Shown here: positions 31,301 through 43,300 of the stretch, in pieces
How positions within the stretch are numbered: position 1 is the stretch's first letter
Layout: each line of letters opens with the position of its first letter
Assembly: GCF_024753135.1 (NCBI RefSeq)
Contig: NZ_JANUGP010000001.1
Location: 124,001-188,000, forward strand
DNA: 64,000 nucleotides
DNA from: Streptomyces pyxinicus
GTDB taxonomy: Bacteria; Actinomycetota; Actinomycetes; Streptomycetales; Streptomycetaceae
Reading direction: 5' to 3'
The notes under the pieces: model-generated
Seen by the model: only the letters and a program-made list of their open reading frames with translations
Database searches by the model: none
What the model was told of the DNA's origin: nothing
Made by a program: the position numbers and the translations under genes

Positions 31301-34300
31301 CGCGGCCCCGGTGCCGGCGACCATCCGGGCGAAGTCGCGGGTGAAGGCGTGCTCGGAGGAGCCGGAGGGGGTCAGGAACCGCGGCTCCACCCGGTACAGC
31401 GGCTCACCGGTCGAGCCGTCCTCCTTGGTCAGCAGCACGCTCACCGAGGGATCGGCGACGAGTTCCACTCCGGCTCCGGCGGCGGTCAGCAGCGCCGAGG
31501 AGCGCTCGATGGCGGCCCGGGTGGCGTACACCTGCCTGCCGCGGCCGGTGGTGTCGGTACCGGCCGAGAGCAGCGCGAGCGTCCGGTCCGCGGAGATGTG
31601 CAGCGGCGGCCGGTCGGCGGTGCGGACCTCGCCCTCGGCCTGGCGGGGCAGGACGAGAGCCGGCGCGTCGGGACCGGCCGCGGCCGGGACGTCACCGACC
31701 GTCCGGGGTCCCACCTCGGTGAACAGCACCCCGGTGCCGGTCTCGTCGACGACCCGGTAGTCCCGGGTGATCAGCGGCCGGGGGCGCAGGGCGTCGATCC
31801 GGCGCTCCTTCTCGGCCTCCTCGACCATCCGGTCGAACTCGGCGTCACCGTCGCTGCCGGAATCGCTGTCACTGCTGCTGTCGCTGCTGACGTCGCGGGC
31901 GCCGGTCAGGCCGCCCTCCCGTGGCGGCGGAGGCGTGGTCCAGGCGGCACCGGGGTCGTCGGCGGGCTGGTGCAGCACCAGGTGGCGGGCCCCGGTGCGG
32001 GGGTGCGTGGCGATCTCGACCGGGCCCTGCGGGTACCAGACGGGCCGGGCCGTCGTACCGGCGACCAGGTCGGCGACCCGCGCGGCGTACGCGGCGGGGA
32101 GGACCAGGACGATGTCCGCGCCGCGCGGGCGCCGGGAGTCGTAGGAGATGATCCGGGCCATCTCGACGGCGTCGCGCACCACGAAGGCGCGCCAGGGTGT
32201 GACGATCCGGAGGCCGCCGCCCTCGGCCTCCTCCGCCACGAACAGGTACGGGTTGCGCCAGGGCGCGGGCTGCCGGGTGACCCGGCCGGAGCGCTCGGTG
32301 AGGATGGCGTCCAGGTCCGGCACCGGCTCGTCGGTGTCGGTGAAGTCACGGCCGGCCGCGCTCCCGTCCGGGGTGCGCAGCAGGGTGTCGTCGGCCAGGG
32401 CGTCCCGCCGGACCTCGATCTGCCGGTCGACGAAGTACACCGCGAGGTTCTCGGCGCTCGCGAGGTCGTCCGACGACGCCTCCAGCGCCAGCGAACCGAG
32501 ATCCAGCACGTCCTGGGCGGTCACCGGTGCCCGGCGCGGCATGTGCAGGACCCGGCGGGTGAGTTCGGCCAGCCCCTCGCGCGAGGCGCGGCCGGCGGCC
32601 GTCTGCTGGACCAACCGGTACAGCGCCTGGGAGGTCTCCTGAAGCCGGGCGCGCGGGGCCCTGCTCCACTGCGGTCCGAAGACCGGGACCAGCCAGCCGG
32701 GAGACGCCCAGACCGGCGGCTCGGCCGTCTCCTCGCCCTCGGAATCCGAGTCCTCGGAATCCGGGTCCTCGGAATCCGTGTTCTCGGGGTCCGGGTCCGC
32801 GGAGTCCGGGTCCGCCCCGGAGGCGGCTTCCCCGGCGGACGGGGTCGTGCCCGGGGGCAGGGGCGGCGGCACCGAGCCGTCCGCTTCCGTCTGCGGGGAG
32901 CGGACGGGGAGCGACACCGGGTCGGCCCACACCCGTTCCCGGGTCTGTTCCGGCGCGTCCGACCACGCCTGCTCCCAGCTCGTCCCGTCCGCCGGGACGT
33001 GCACGGGGAGGTCGCCGGCGACCGCGGCCCACACCTGGAGGTGCCGGTCGCGCAGCCCGCTCTGCGCGAGACCGGCGGGCGCCTGCTCGCGGAACGGCCC
33101 GAGCAGGCTGCCGGGGGCGTGCAGCCGGGCCGGATTGTCCGCGCCACGGGTCTCGTCCCGCAGGAAGAGCTGGTGGGCCAGCTCGTGCGCGAACTCCACC
33201 GGGTCGGCGTCGGCCCACCAGGCGCGCTGGTTCATCGGCTGGTCCCGGCCGACGAGCTCGACGGTCAGGTGCGGGTCGGCGTCCGGTGCCACCAAAGTGA
33301 CGGAGACGTGCACCCGGTCGCCGTTGGGGAGGCGGTGCCCGGGCCGGTTGTAGAACTCCTCGACGCCCTCGCGCACCCTTCGCAGCACGGCCTCGGGGTC
33401 GCCGTGCCCGTCCCCCGGGCGGAGCGCGAGCCGGACCTCCAGGTCGGTGACGGTCTCCCCGCCGAAGGCGATGCGGCGCACGTCGAAGGCGGAGCGCACC
33501 ACGACGCGCGGCCGGTCGTCGAGACGGCGGCGCGGGGCGGGACCCTCACGCAGCGGGATGCGGAACGCGACGTCGCCCGCGCCGACCGGCACCAGATGGA
33601 GAGCCGAGGAGTCGACCGTGATCCGGTACGGCGCTGCGTCCGGGTCGAGGCCGGTGAGGACCGGGGCGAGGGTGTCGATGTTGGCGACCCGGCCGAGCCA
33701 TCCGCTGTCGCCCCGCAGCAGGGCCCCGGTCTCGGGGTGCACGAAGTCGTCGCCGAACCGCGTCCAGCCGGTCGGCGGGATCACCTGTCCCCCGGGCAGG
33801 CGCAGGTGCCCGGTGTCGGCGACCTCGTAGTGGTACGGCTCCGAGCGGGACTTCGCGGACCGGATGTACGGGTACCACCGCCGCGGGTACGGCTCGGGGC
33901 CCTTGCCCTGTCCGGAGGTGGCGGTCCCGGCGGGCGCCTCGGCCGCGGGCAGCGCCCCGGGCGGCGCCTGCTCGCCGAAGCGGGGGCGCATGACGGTGAC
34001 CGGGCGGCCGATCGGCCACTGCTCGGCCATCGGGTCGCGGCCGTCGTCGGGTGAACCGCCGCGGGGGCCGCGGAGGCTGATCTGCCGGGGGCCGCCGCGC
34101 CGGTCGTCGACGGTGATGTCCACGGTGTCGGCGCCTGACTGGCCGGCGGAGGCCTGGCGGTCGCGGACCGAGACCGGTTCGACGGTGATGCGGTCGGCCG
34201 TCAGACGGGGCCCCGGGGAGTCGGCCTGGAGGTCCGCGAGCGCCGTCGCCAGCTCCTGCCGGAACGTCTGGGCGACCGCTTGCGAACGGATCTTCCCGAG

Positions 34301-37300
34301 GTCCCGGCCCAGCCGGCCGCCGCGCCGGCCGGTCACCCGCACCTCCGGCAGCGGCAGCCCGTTGGCGGTGTTCCACATCGCGGTACGGGCCACCCCCTTG
34401 GCCAGGTGCCGGATGGCGGACGCCGAGCCGTCGGGCGTGTTCTCGGTGCCCGGCTCGAAGTGGACGGGCACCGGCACGAGCTGCTGTCCGCGCAGGACGA
34501 CGGCGGTGAGCGGGTTGGCCTCCGCGGCCAGGTCGCCGTCCAGCAGGTCCGCGTTGACGTCGTGCGCGGACTCGCCCGGCCGCTGCGCGAACATCCGCAT
34601 GTACCAGAGCCGCTTGCCCGGGACGACGGATTCCAGGCGCTCCAGGCGCTGCGCCAGGACCCGGGTGACGCCGTTCAGGGCGCGTTCCGCCTCCGTGCGT
34701 TCCGGAGAGCCGGCGGGGGCCGCCCGCAGCACTTCCTCGGTCTGCTTCACCCGGATGAACAGGATCGTCAGGTCGAGGTGGTCGCGTACCTCCTTGAGGT
34801 CCTCGTCGAGGCCGTTCTCCTCCTGCCGGGCGATCTCCCGGCGCAACCGGTCGGCCTGGTCCCGCAGTTCGGCCACGTCGTGGGCGTCGAGGTTGGCCTG
34901 GATCGTCCTGTGGTGCAGGGCGCCGCGCTGCGTCACCCGCGCGTGGTTCTCCAGGGAGACCTGGTGGGTGCCGTCCTCGCTCGCCAGGACCACGGTGATG
35001 AAGTGGTACCCGAAGTACGTCCCGTCGGGTTCGCCGCCGGGTATGGCGTAGTTCGTCCCCAGGCTCGGGCCGTGCGCACCGGGCGCCGCGACGGACTGCA
35101 CGAGGTAGCCCTCGCCGACGTCGGCCCACGCGTGCTCGTTGAGGCCGATCCGGCGGGCCGCGTCCGAGAGCGCCTCGCGCCGGGGATCGTCGTCCTCGGC
35201 CAGGCTCAGCGCGCTGCCGTACGCCTCGGCGGGCAGCGGTCCGGTGCCGTCGCCGCCGCTGGGCCGGTCGTCCCGGCGTACCAGCGACGCCGCCCAGGCC
35301 GGGCCGGTGGCGTCGGTGGGCACCTCGCCGTCGGCGACCCGGCCGAGGGCCTCGGCCAGGTGGTGGGTGCCGGTGACCTCGGCGCCGTCGGAGGCGTTGA
35401 CCGGCGCGGTGAGCGCCGGGCCGCCGTGCGGGGCCCGGAAGATCAGGTGCGAGGTGCGGCCGCCGTCCGCCAGCATGTCGGCGAAGTCCACGCACACCTC
35501 TTCCGTGGACTCCCCGGAGCGGTTCAGGAAGACCGGGGTGACCTGGAAGAGCCGCCTGCTGCCGCCGCCGGGGACGGGCAGGACGATGCTCAGCTCCTCG
35601 TCGGCCCGCAGCCGTACCGCCAGGCCCGCCCTCGCCAGCTTCGCCGTCGCGTCGGCGACGGCCCGGGCGGTGGCGTAGACCTGCTGTCCGCCCAGGGCGT
35701 CCTGGACGGCGAGTGTGCGGTCGGCCGAGATCCGGATGGGAGGCGGGCCGGTGGTCGGTGTCACGGTCCACTGCTGGGTGGCCAGGGAGAGCGTGGGCGC
35801 GTCCTCGGTATCCGCGAGGGCCCTCGGCGCCAGCCACTCGTTCACGGGGTCGCCCGGGACACGGAAGAGCACGCCGTCGCCGCGCTGGTCCACGATGCCG
35901 TAGTCCCGTGTCGTCAGCGGCCTGGCCCGGCGCGCCTCGATGCCTTCGGTGGCCTGGGGGTCCTCGGCTCGGCGGTCCTCGGTGTCCAGGTCCTGTGCCA
36001 GGGCGGGGGCCTGGCCCGGCCGCAGGGACGTCCATGCCCCGGCGCCGCCGTCGCGCGCCGAGCCCACGGTCAGATAGCCGGCGCCGGTGCGCCAGTCGGT
36101 GGCCGGGTGCGGGGCCAGTTCCGAGTACCAGACCCGGGAGCCGGTCAGGTCCGCCACGTGCCGGGCGACCGACGCGATGTCGTCGTGCGGGAACGCCAGC
36201 ACCACGTCGGCGCCCTCGGGCCGGGCCGGGTCGCGCGCCAGCAGCCGGGCCAGCTCCGCGGGGTCCGCCACCCGCAGCGTCCCCTGCGGGAGGCGCAGGT
36301 CCACGGTCTCCCCGGCGGACTGGGCCAGGACGACGTACGCGTCCGGCCAGGGGGCGGGCCACACGACCTGCCGGCCGTCCTCGTCCTGCGCCACATAGGA
36401 GTCCACGGGCGGCGCCTCGCCCGTGCCCGTCCAGTTCCGTCCGGCGCCCCGCCCGGGCTCGAACGCGGTCTCGCGCGTCAGGGCGGCGTCCTGGCGGACG
36501 AGGCGGTCGGCGAGTGCGTCCTCGTCGGCCCGTTCCGCCGGCGAGGCGCTGAGCGCCAGGGATCCGAGGAGCAGCAGGTCCCGCCGGGTCACCGAGGAGT
36601 CGGGGCCGAGACCCAGCACCCGCCGGGCCAGGTCGTGCAGGCCCGCCAGGTCACTGGTCGCGACCGACGCCGTCGCCCCGTCCTGGCGAGCCAGGTCCGA
36701 CAGCGACTCGGCGACCTCGCGCAGCGTCCCGGGCGCGTGGTCGTACCGGGCGGCGGGCCCGAACAGCAGGTCGGACCACGTCGGCGGCAGCGCGTCCGGG
36801 GTGCCGTCCGTACCGGTGTCGCTGTCGCTGTCCTCGGTGAACCGGAAGCGGGACAGCGCCTCCGCCTCGGGGTCGCCGGCGCGGAGCCGGTCGAGCATCT
36901 CGGTCAGCCCCGCCGGGGGTTCCGCCCAGCCACTGCGGCGGCCGGGCGGCGGAGGCAGCGCGGCCTGGCCCTCCTCGGCCGTCCCCGGCCGCGCACCGGG
37001 ATCGTGCGGTACGGGGACCGTGGGCGCGGGCGGGTGCGGCTGGGCCAGGTGGACGCCCTCCGCCTGGTCCCACAGCGCGCGGAAGCCCTCGTACACCTCG
37101 TTCTCGGCGCGGGTGGCCTCCACCGGGTTGGCCGGGCCGAGGCCGTCCTGCCCCGGGCTGGTGCCGAACAGCCGCTCCAGGATGGGCAGCAGGTCGGGCT
37201 CATGGCGCCGCACCCAGTCCGCGCCGTTGTTGCGGGGCTGTCCGGTGTACGGGTCGTGGCCGGTGTTCGTGCCGAGGTAGGCGTTGACAGCCTGGGCGAA

Positions 37301-40300
37301 GTACTCGAACTCGTCGGTGGAGGCGTAGTTGTCGACCGGCCGTCCGTCGTCCACGCCCCGGCGCGGGCCGTCCGGCCACTCCACGTAGGCCGGGTCCTGC
37401 CCGGTGAGGGGATGGAGCTTGGTGCGGTACGCGGTCGCGACGGTCCGCCGCTCGGCGTCGCTGAGTCCGTAGAGGTGGATGGCGTGCGCGAACTCGTGGG
37501 TGGTGGTGGAGTATCCGTCCACGTAGCCCTGCGCGCCCGGCACGTCGGTGGTCTCGCCGAGCAGGTTCTCCTCGGTGATGCCCGTGTGGAGCTGGCCGAG
37601 TCCGCGCACCGTGTCCCAGGTGCGCCGGTCCGTCGGGGAGAGCCGGCGGCCCGCGAGGTCGCGGAACGGGCTGAGCGTGGTGAGCGCCTCGTTCTTCGGT
37701 ACCACCAGCACCCGGGCGCCCCGCTCCAGCAGGCGCGTCGCCACGGAGGGGTCGTGCAGCATGGCGGCGATCCGCGCCCGGGCCTCTCGCCCGGCCGACA
37801 CCGGCTGGTCCACGCCTGGGGCCACCTGCACGATCAACTGGGCCGCCGTGGCGGCGAACTCGCCGTCGCTCAAGGCCGCGCGCAGCGCCGCCCGCAGGGC
37901 GGGGTCGGCCGCCAGCCGTTCCCGGTCGGCGGCCGGCAGCAGGGCCAGCTCCGCCGCGCGCTCGGCCGGCGTCATCCCGGGCAGCAGCGCGGCCAGGTCG
38001 GCGAGCGCACCGGTCGGCGGGGGGACGGGTACGGCCGGGCCCGCCGGTGCCGGGGCCGTCGTACGGCCCTGTACCGGGAGGGCGGTGTCCTGGGCGGGCG
38101 GCGGGGGCAGCGGGGTTCCGTCGCCTGCCGGTGCCGGTGCCGGTGCGGGAGCCGGTGCCGGTGGGAGCAGCGGTACGAAGTCACCGCCCCGGCGGCGCAG
38201 CCGGAGGTGGGTGCCGCCGGCGCCGGACGGGCCGGGGTAGGTGTGGGCGGTGCCGTTCTCCTCGACGAGGGTGACGGTGGTGCCGGTCGCGGCGGCGGCC
38301 CATTCGGCCACCGCGCGGTCGGCCCCGGAGTTCCACGGGGCCTCGGCGAGGTGGCGGCGCATCTGGCTGTCGCGGGCGAACCGGCTCGGCTCGGGCTCCC
38401 CCGGGCGGACCCGCGGGGGCGGCGGCGAGAAGAGCGCCTCGTGCTGGGCCGGGTCGCCGGGCAGGCCGTTGAGGCGCATGAGCTGGGCGGGCGGCAGGCC
38501 GGCGCGGACGCCGAGCCGGGTCGCCTCCTGGCGGTCCACCCCGGGTTGCCGGGCCGCGTGGTGCAGGGCCGCGGAGAGGGCGCCGAAGAAGCCGTTGCCG
38601 CGCCCGGTGGGGGTGCCCTGGGTGTAGGTGGCGCCGTCGGGTGCGGTGAGGACGCCGTCCCGGGCGAGGCGGTAGCGCGGGCCGTCGGCCTCGGCGGGCG
38701 GCATCCAGGGCGGGATGGTGTGGCTGCGGTGCGCGGGCGGCCGCGCCGGGGTGGGCGTCGTGGTCGTACCGGAATCTTCCGGCTTGCCCGACGCCGGCAG
38801 CGCCGCGGTGACCGGGGCGGGGGTGCCCGGCGGGAGGGCAGCGTGGAAGAAGCCGTCGGCGGCGAAGAGGACCGGGTCGGTGGCGGGGTCGACGGCGGCC
38901 GGGTCGGCGCCGGGCGGCAGGAAGAGCTGCTCGCGGCCCTCGCCGGTCACCACGGTGAGCGGGGTGCCGAGGACGCGTGCGGCCAAGGCGGGCAGCAGGT
39001 CGGCGCCGCCGTGGTCGCCGGCCCGGCGCTCGGGCGGGGTCGTGTCGCCGTCCAGGTCCCGGGTGGTGCGCGGAGTGCCCGTGCCGTCCGTGGTGCCCGT
39101 GCCGTCCGTGGCGGCTTGCCGGGGCTCGCTCGCGAAGGGGCGGGACAGGGCCGCGACGGCCAGCTCCTCGCGTTCATCGGCGGTCGGCCAGTAGGTCGCC
39201 GGGAGGCGGCCGAAGGTGTCGAACTCGGCCTGCTGAGCGGGTGTCAGCACGATGCCCGCCCGGTCGAGTTCGTCCTGCGTGAAGGTGTCCTGGACGTCCA
39301 GGGCGAGGGCGTCGAGGAGGTCCTCGTTGCCGTCCTCGCCCAGCTCCCAGGCGAGAACGTTGCGGGCGGTGTCGATCGCCTCGGCGGTGACCGCCGGATC
39401 GCCGGGGGCGGCCGTGAACCGGGCGGCGAGGTCGGCGCCCAGCAGGTGCGGCAGCCGGCCGCGGTCCTGGGCGGCGGCGAGCAGCGCGTGGAAGAACGAG
39501 GCGCCGTCGTGCGGCACGTCGTGGATCTCGCGGACGGTCGCGCCGTCCGGGGAGGTGAGGGTGCGCGGGCCGGGACCGGTGCCGTCGGTGAGCGTGTACG
39601 GGGCGGGGGCCTCGGAGCGCCAGCCCGGCTCGGTGTACGGCAGCGGCCGGTCCGGCACCGGGACGGCGGCCGATCCCTGGTGGTGGGCGGTGAGGCGGGA
39701 GGCGGCGAGGTGCAGCCGCTGGTGCTCGGCGGCGGCGGTGTCGGTGCGCCCCTGCCAGAGCCGGACCTCGTCGCGGGCGGCCTGCCAGGCGCGGACGGCC
39801 GGGGACTCGGCCAGGGCCCTCGGCAGGACCGTCGGCAGGTCGGGCCGGCCGTCGCCGAGGGCGGTCCGCTCGTCGTCGCTCAGCGCGAGCCAGGTCTCGC
39901 GGGCCCGGGCCCGGGCGTCGTAGTAGGAGCTGTCGGCCTTGGCGAGGTCGCCCGCCGCCTTGGCGACGTCGTCCCAGGCGGTGCCGGCCTCCTCCGGGAA
40001 GGTGCTGTCGTCGAGCAGGCCGTAGTCACGGGCGATGTCCTCGCGCAGCCACACCAGCGCGGTGGTCTCGGCCTGCACGGCGCGCGGGCCGCGCCGGGCC
40101 TTGCCGAGCGCGCGCAGCGGCCGGCTGTCGGTGACCCGGTGGTCCACCTCGGCCACCGACAGCCAGCTCACCGGGACGGCGAAGAGCATGGTGCGGTCGG
40201 TGACGACCTTGATGTGGGTGCCGGAGGTGGTGTCGGCGGTGGCCTTGAGCGTGGTGCCGTCGTTGGAGCCGCCGATCGGGACCGTGGCGCCCGGATTGGT

Positions 40301-43300
40301 GACGCCCGCGTTGCTGTTGCCGGCCAGCGGCGAGGTGCCGATGGCGCCCTCGACGTTGTCGGTGATGCCGGTCTCCAGCGCGTCGGAGGTCTTCTGCCGC
40401 TGCATGGCCTCCATACGCGGCTTGTTCTCGACGGCGAGCAGACGGGCGCCGCCGCGGTGCATCTTCGCGTAGAGGCGGGAGTCGGCGGTGTGGAACTGGC
40501 CGAAGAGCCGGGCGGAGGCCTGGGTGGGCAGCGCGGAGCCGTGCGCGCCGAGCGCCTCGCGGAAGCCGGCGGTCAGGCCGACCTGGGTGGTGGCCTCCTG
40601 CTGGGCCTGGGCGGGGGCGGTGCCGAGGCCGGTGAGCGGGGTGAGGCGGGCCATGCGGACGCGTTCGGAGAGGGACGTGCCGGTGTGCCGCTTGCCGAGG
40701 TCGCTGTCGCCGAGGCCGTCGGCGCGGGCGGTGGCGAGGGTGAGGGCGTCCTGCACGTTGGCGGCGCCGCGGATGTCCACGGCGAGGATGCCGGAGCCGA
40801 TCCGGTCGTCGAAGGGCAGCACGTCCGAATCGTCCGCGCCGGTGTCGGCGGAGCCGGAGGTGCGCCAGGCGGCGATGCCGTCGGGGCGGGCCTGAGCCGC
40901 CGTCAGCATCCGCACCGCGCGCTCCGGTTCCGGCACGTCCCGCTCGGTGAGCGCGCCGTCGGCGCCGTCGCCGTCCGGGGTGAGCAGGCCGGCCGGGACC
41001 ATCTCGTGGAGGTCGCCGACCTGGGCGACGGCGCGCGGCGACAGCGCCTTCCCGGTCGCGTCCGTCATGGTGACGGTGAGGGTGTAGGTGGTGACGACCT
41101 CGACGTGCGCCTGGGTGGTGGCGACGTTCGGCATGGAGGTGGTGCCGGTGGTCTCGGTACGGCCGCTGGAGCGCTGCTTGGCCGCGGTGCCCTGGAGCGA
41201 GGGGTTGGCGATGAGGACGCCGCTCTCGGCAGCGCGCTGCCCGGCGCTGAGGGTGACGTCGGCGCCCCGGTCCTGGGAGGAGCCGTCGGCGTCGTCGCGG
41301 GCGGTGGTGCGGTAGTCCTCCAGCTCGTACCCGGTGCGCAGCCGCTCCACGGTGGTGGTGACCGGGGTCAGCTTGAAGCGCATCTGTCCGGGGCTGCCGC
41401 CGACGGGCAGGTGGGCGGGGCTGGTCCAGGTCCGGTAGCGGACCGGCAGGGTCATCCCGTCGGTGGTCAGCTCGTGCAGATGGGCGCGGAGGAAGTCCGG
41501 GGAGAGCCGCTGGAGGACCTGCTCGCGGTCGTGCGAGGGCACCCCGATCTTCTCCAGCCGTCCCATCAGCTGCCGCGCCGCGTGGCCGGCGTCGAGCTGG
41601 CCGCTGGGGTGGGTGGCGAAGCGGCGCCCGCGCAGGAAGGCGGGCACCCGGTAGCCGCGCCCGAGGTTGCGCGGGGTACCGGTGTCGAGGCCGTCGGGGG
41701 CGAGCCCGGCCTCGATGGCGTCCTGCATCGGCAGGTGGAACATCACCGCGTCGCGGAGCCGCTGGAGCGCGGCGGCGGCCCGGCGCGGGGCCAGACCGCG
41801 GCCGAGGCCCTGGGAGATCTTGCCTGCGGCGGAGCTGATACGGGCCCCGGTGCGGGTGCCGACGGTGCCCATGGCGGCCGTCCAGCGGTCGCGTACGGCG
41901 ACGGTCTCGGCGGCGTCCGCGACGACCAGGTACATCCGCCCGGCGAAGGCGAGCGTGGTCTGGCGTCCCCGGGTGAGGGTCGCCGAGACGCTGCGGCCCT
42001 TGCCCCAGGCGTACTGGAGGGCCGTCGAGTAGGAGCCGACGACCGGCTGGTGGCCCGGGGCCTGCTGGAGCGGGCTGTCGGTGCCCTGGAGACCGAGGGT
42101 GGTACGGGCGCCGGTGCTCGCGCTGCCGGCGATCCGGTGTTCGTTGCCGAGGGTGGCTTCCAGGGTGGACGGCTTCGGGTCGCTGCGGACGCGCAGGCCG
42201 TGCAGTTCGCCGCGGACGGCGGCCTTCAGGTAGTGGGTGCGCAGCGGCCCGGCGCCGTTGAGCCCGGTGATGCGGGAGCCGAACGGGCCCAGGTACTGGC
42301 CGAGTTGGCCGGCCACACCGAGGTCGGCCATGGCCCGGCGCAGGGCCGTGCGGGCGGGGGCGCCGGGCGCGCTGACGTGCCAGGTGCCGCCCGAGGCGCG
42401 GTCGGCGGTGTCCTGCACGAGCTGCTGGCGCTGCCGGCCGCCCTCGGTGCTGAGGACCACGTGCGGGGCGCTGAGCAGCTTCCGGACGAGCTGCCGGTCG
42501 GCGTCGTCCGTCCTCGGCAAAGGCCGTGTGCCGTCGAGGAGTTGGTCCGCCTCGGTGGCGGATAGCCGGACCGGTGCGGGGGCCGGGGCGGGCGCCGGGC
42601 CGGTGGGCGCCGGGTCGGTGGGCGCGTACCGGTCGGAGCCGTGCGCCGCCGGTACGGCCAGCTCGACCCGGCCGACGGTCTCGGTACCCCGCGTGAACAG
42701 CGGGCGTTCGGCGACCTTGCTGACGAAGAGACCGGTGCCGAGCAGGCCGAACGTGGCGAGCCGGGCCCAGCCGCGCGGGCGGCGGTGCCCCTCGAAGGAG
42801 GCGCCCAGTTCCACCTGGTAGCTGTAGAGGTCGGCGCCGTTCTGGAAGGTGAGGTGGTCGTGGGCGACCGCGACCGTGGCGCGGGTGGCCTTCTGGTCGG
42901 TGACGGCGTACCGGGCGCCCAGGGAGACGTTGCCGGTCTGGGCCGGCAGGCCGGCGCCGGGCACCTTGTCGTGGTCGCGCGGGGAGATGCCGAGTTCGAC
43001 GCCGGCGGACAGAGTGGTCGACGCCTGCTGCCCCTGCCCGGAGACCTCGGTGCCGATCACCGCGTTGCGCAGCGAGCGTTCGCTCAGGGTCGACTCGAAG
43101 CGCCGGTCGGTCAGCCGGGCCCGCAGGATGAGGGTGTGGTGGCCGCGGCGCACCTTGCCGTCCTCGGTGAGGGTGACGGGCACACCGGTGGTGGTCAGGT
43201 CGTCCAGACTCTGGGCCAGGGTCGGCCGGTTGAGCGCCTCGCGCACCTGCCGGTCGTTGTGCAGCGCGGTCCGCATCCGCCCGTCGCCGTACCAGAACTT

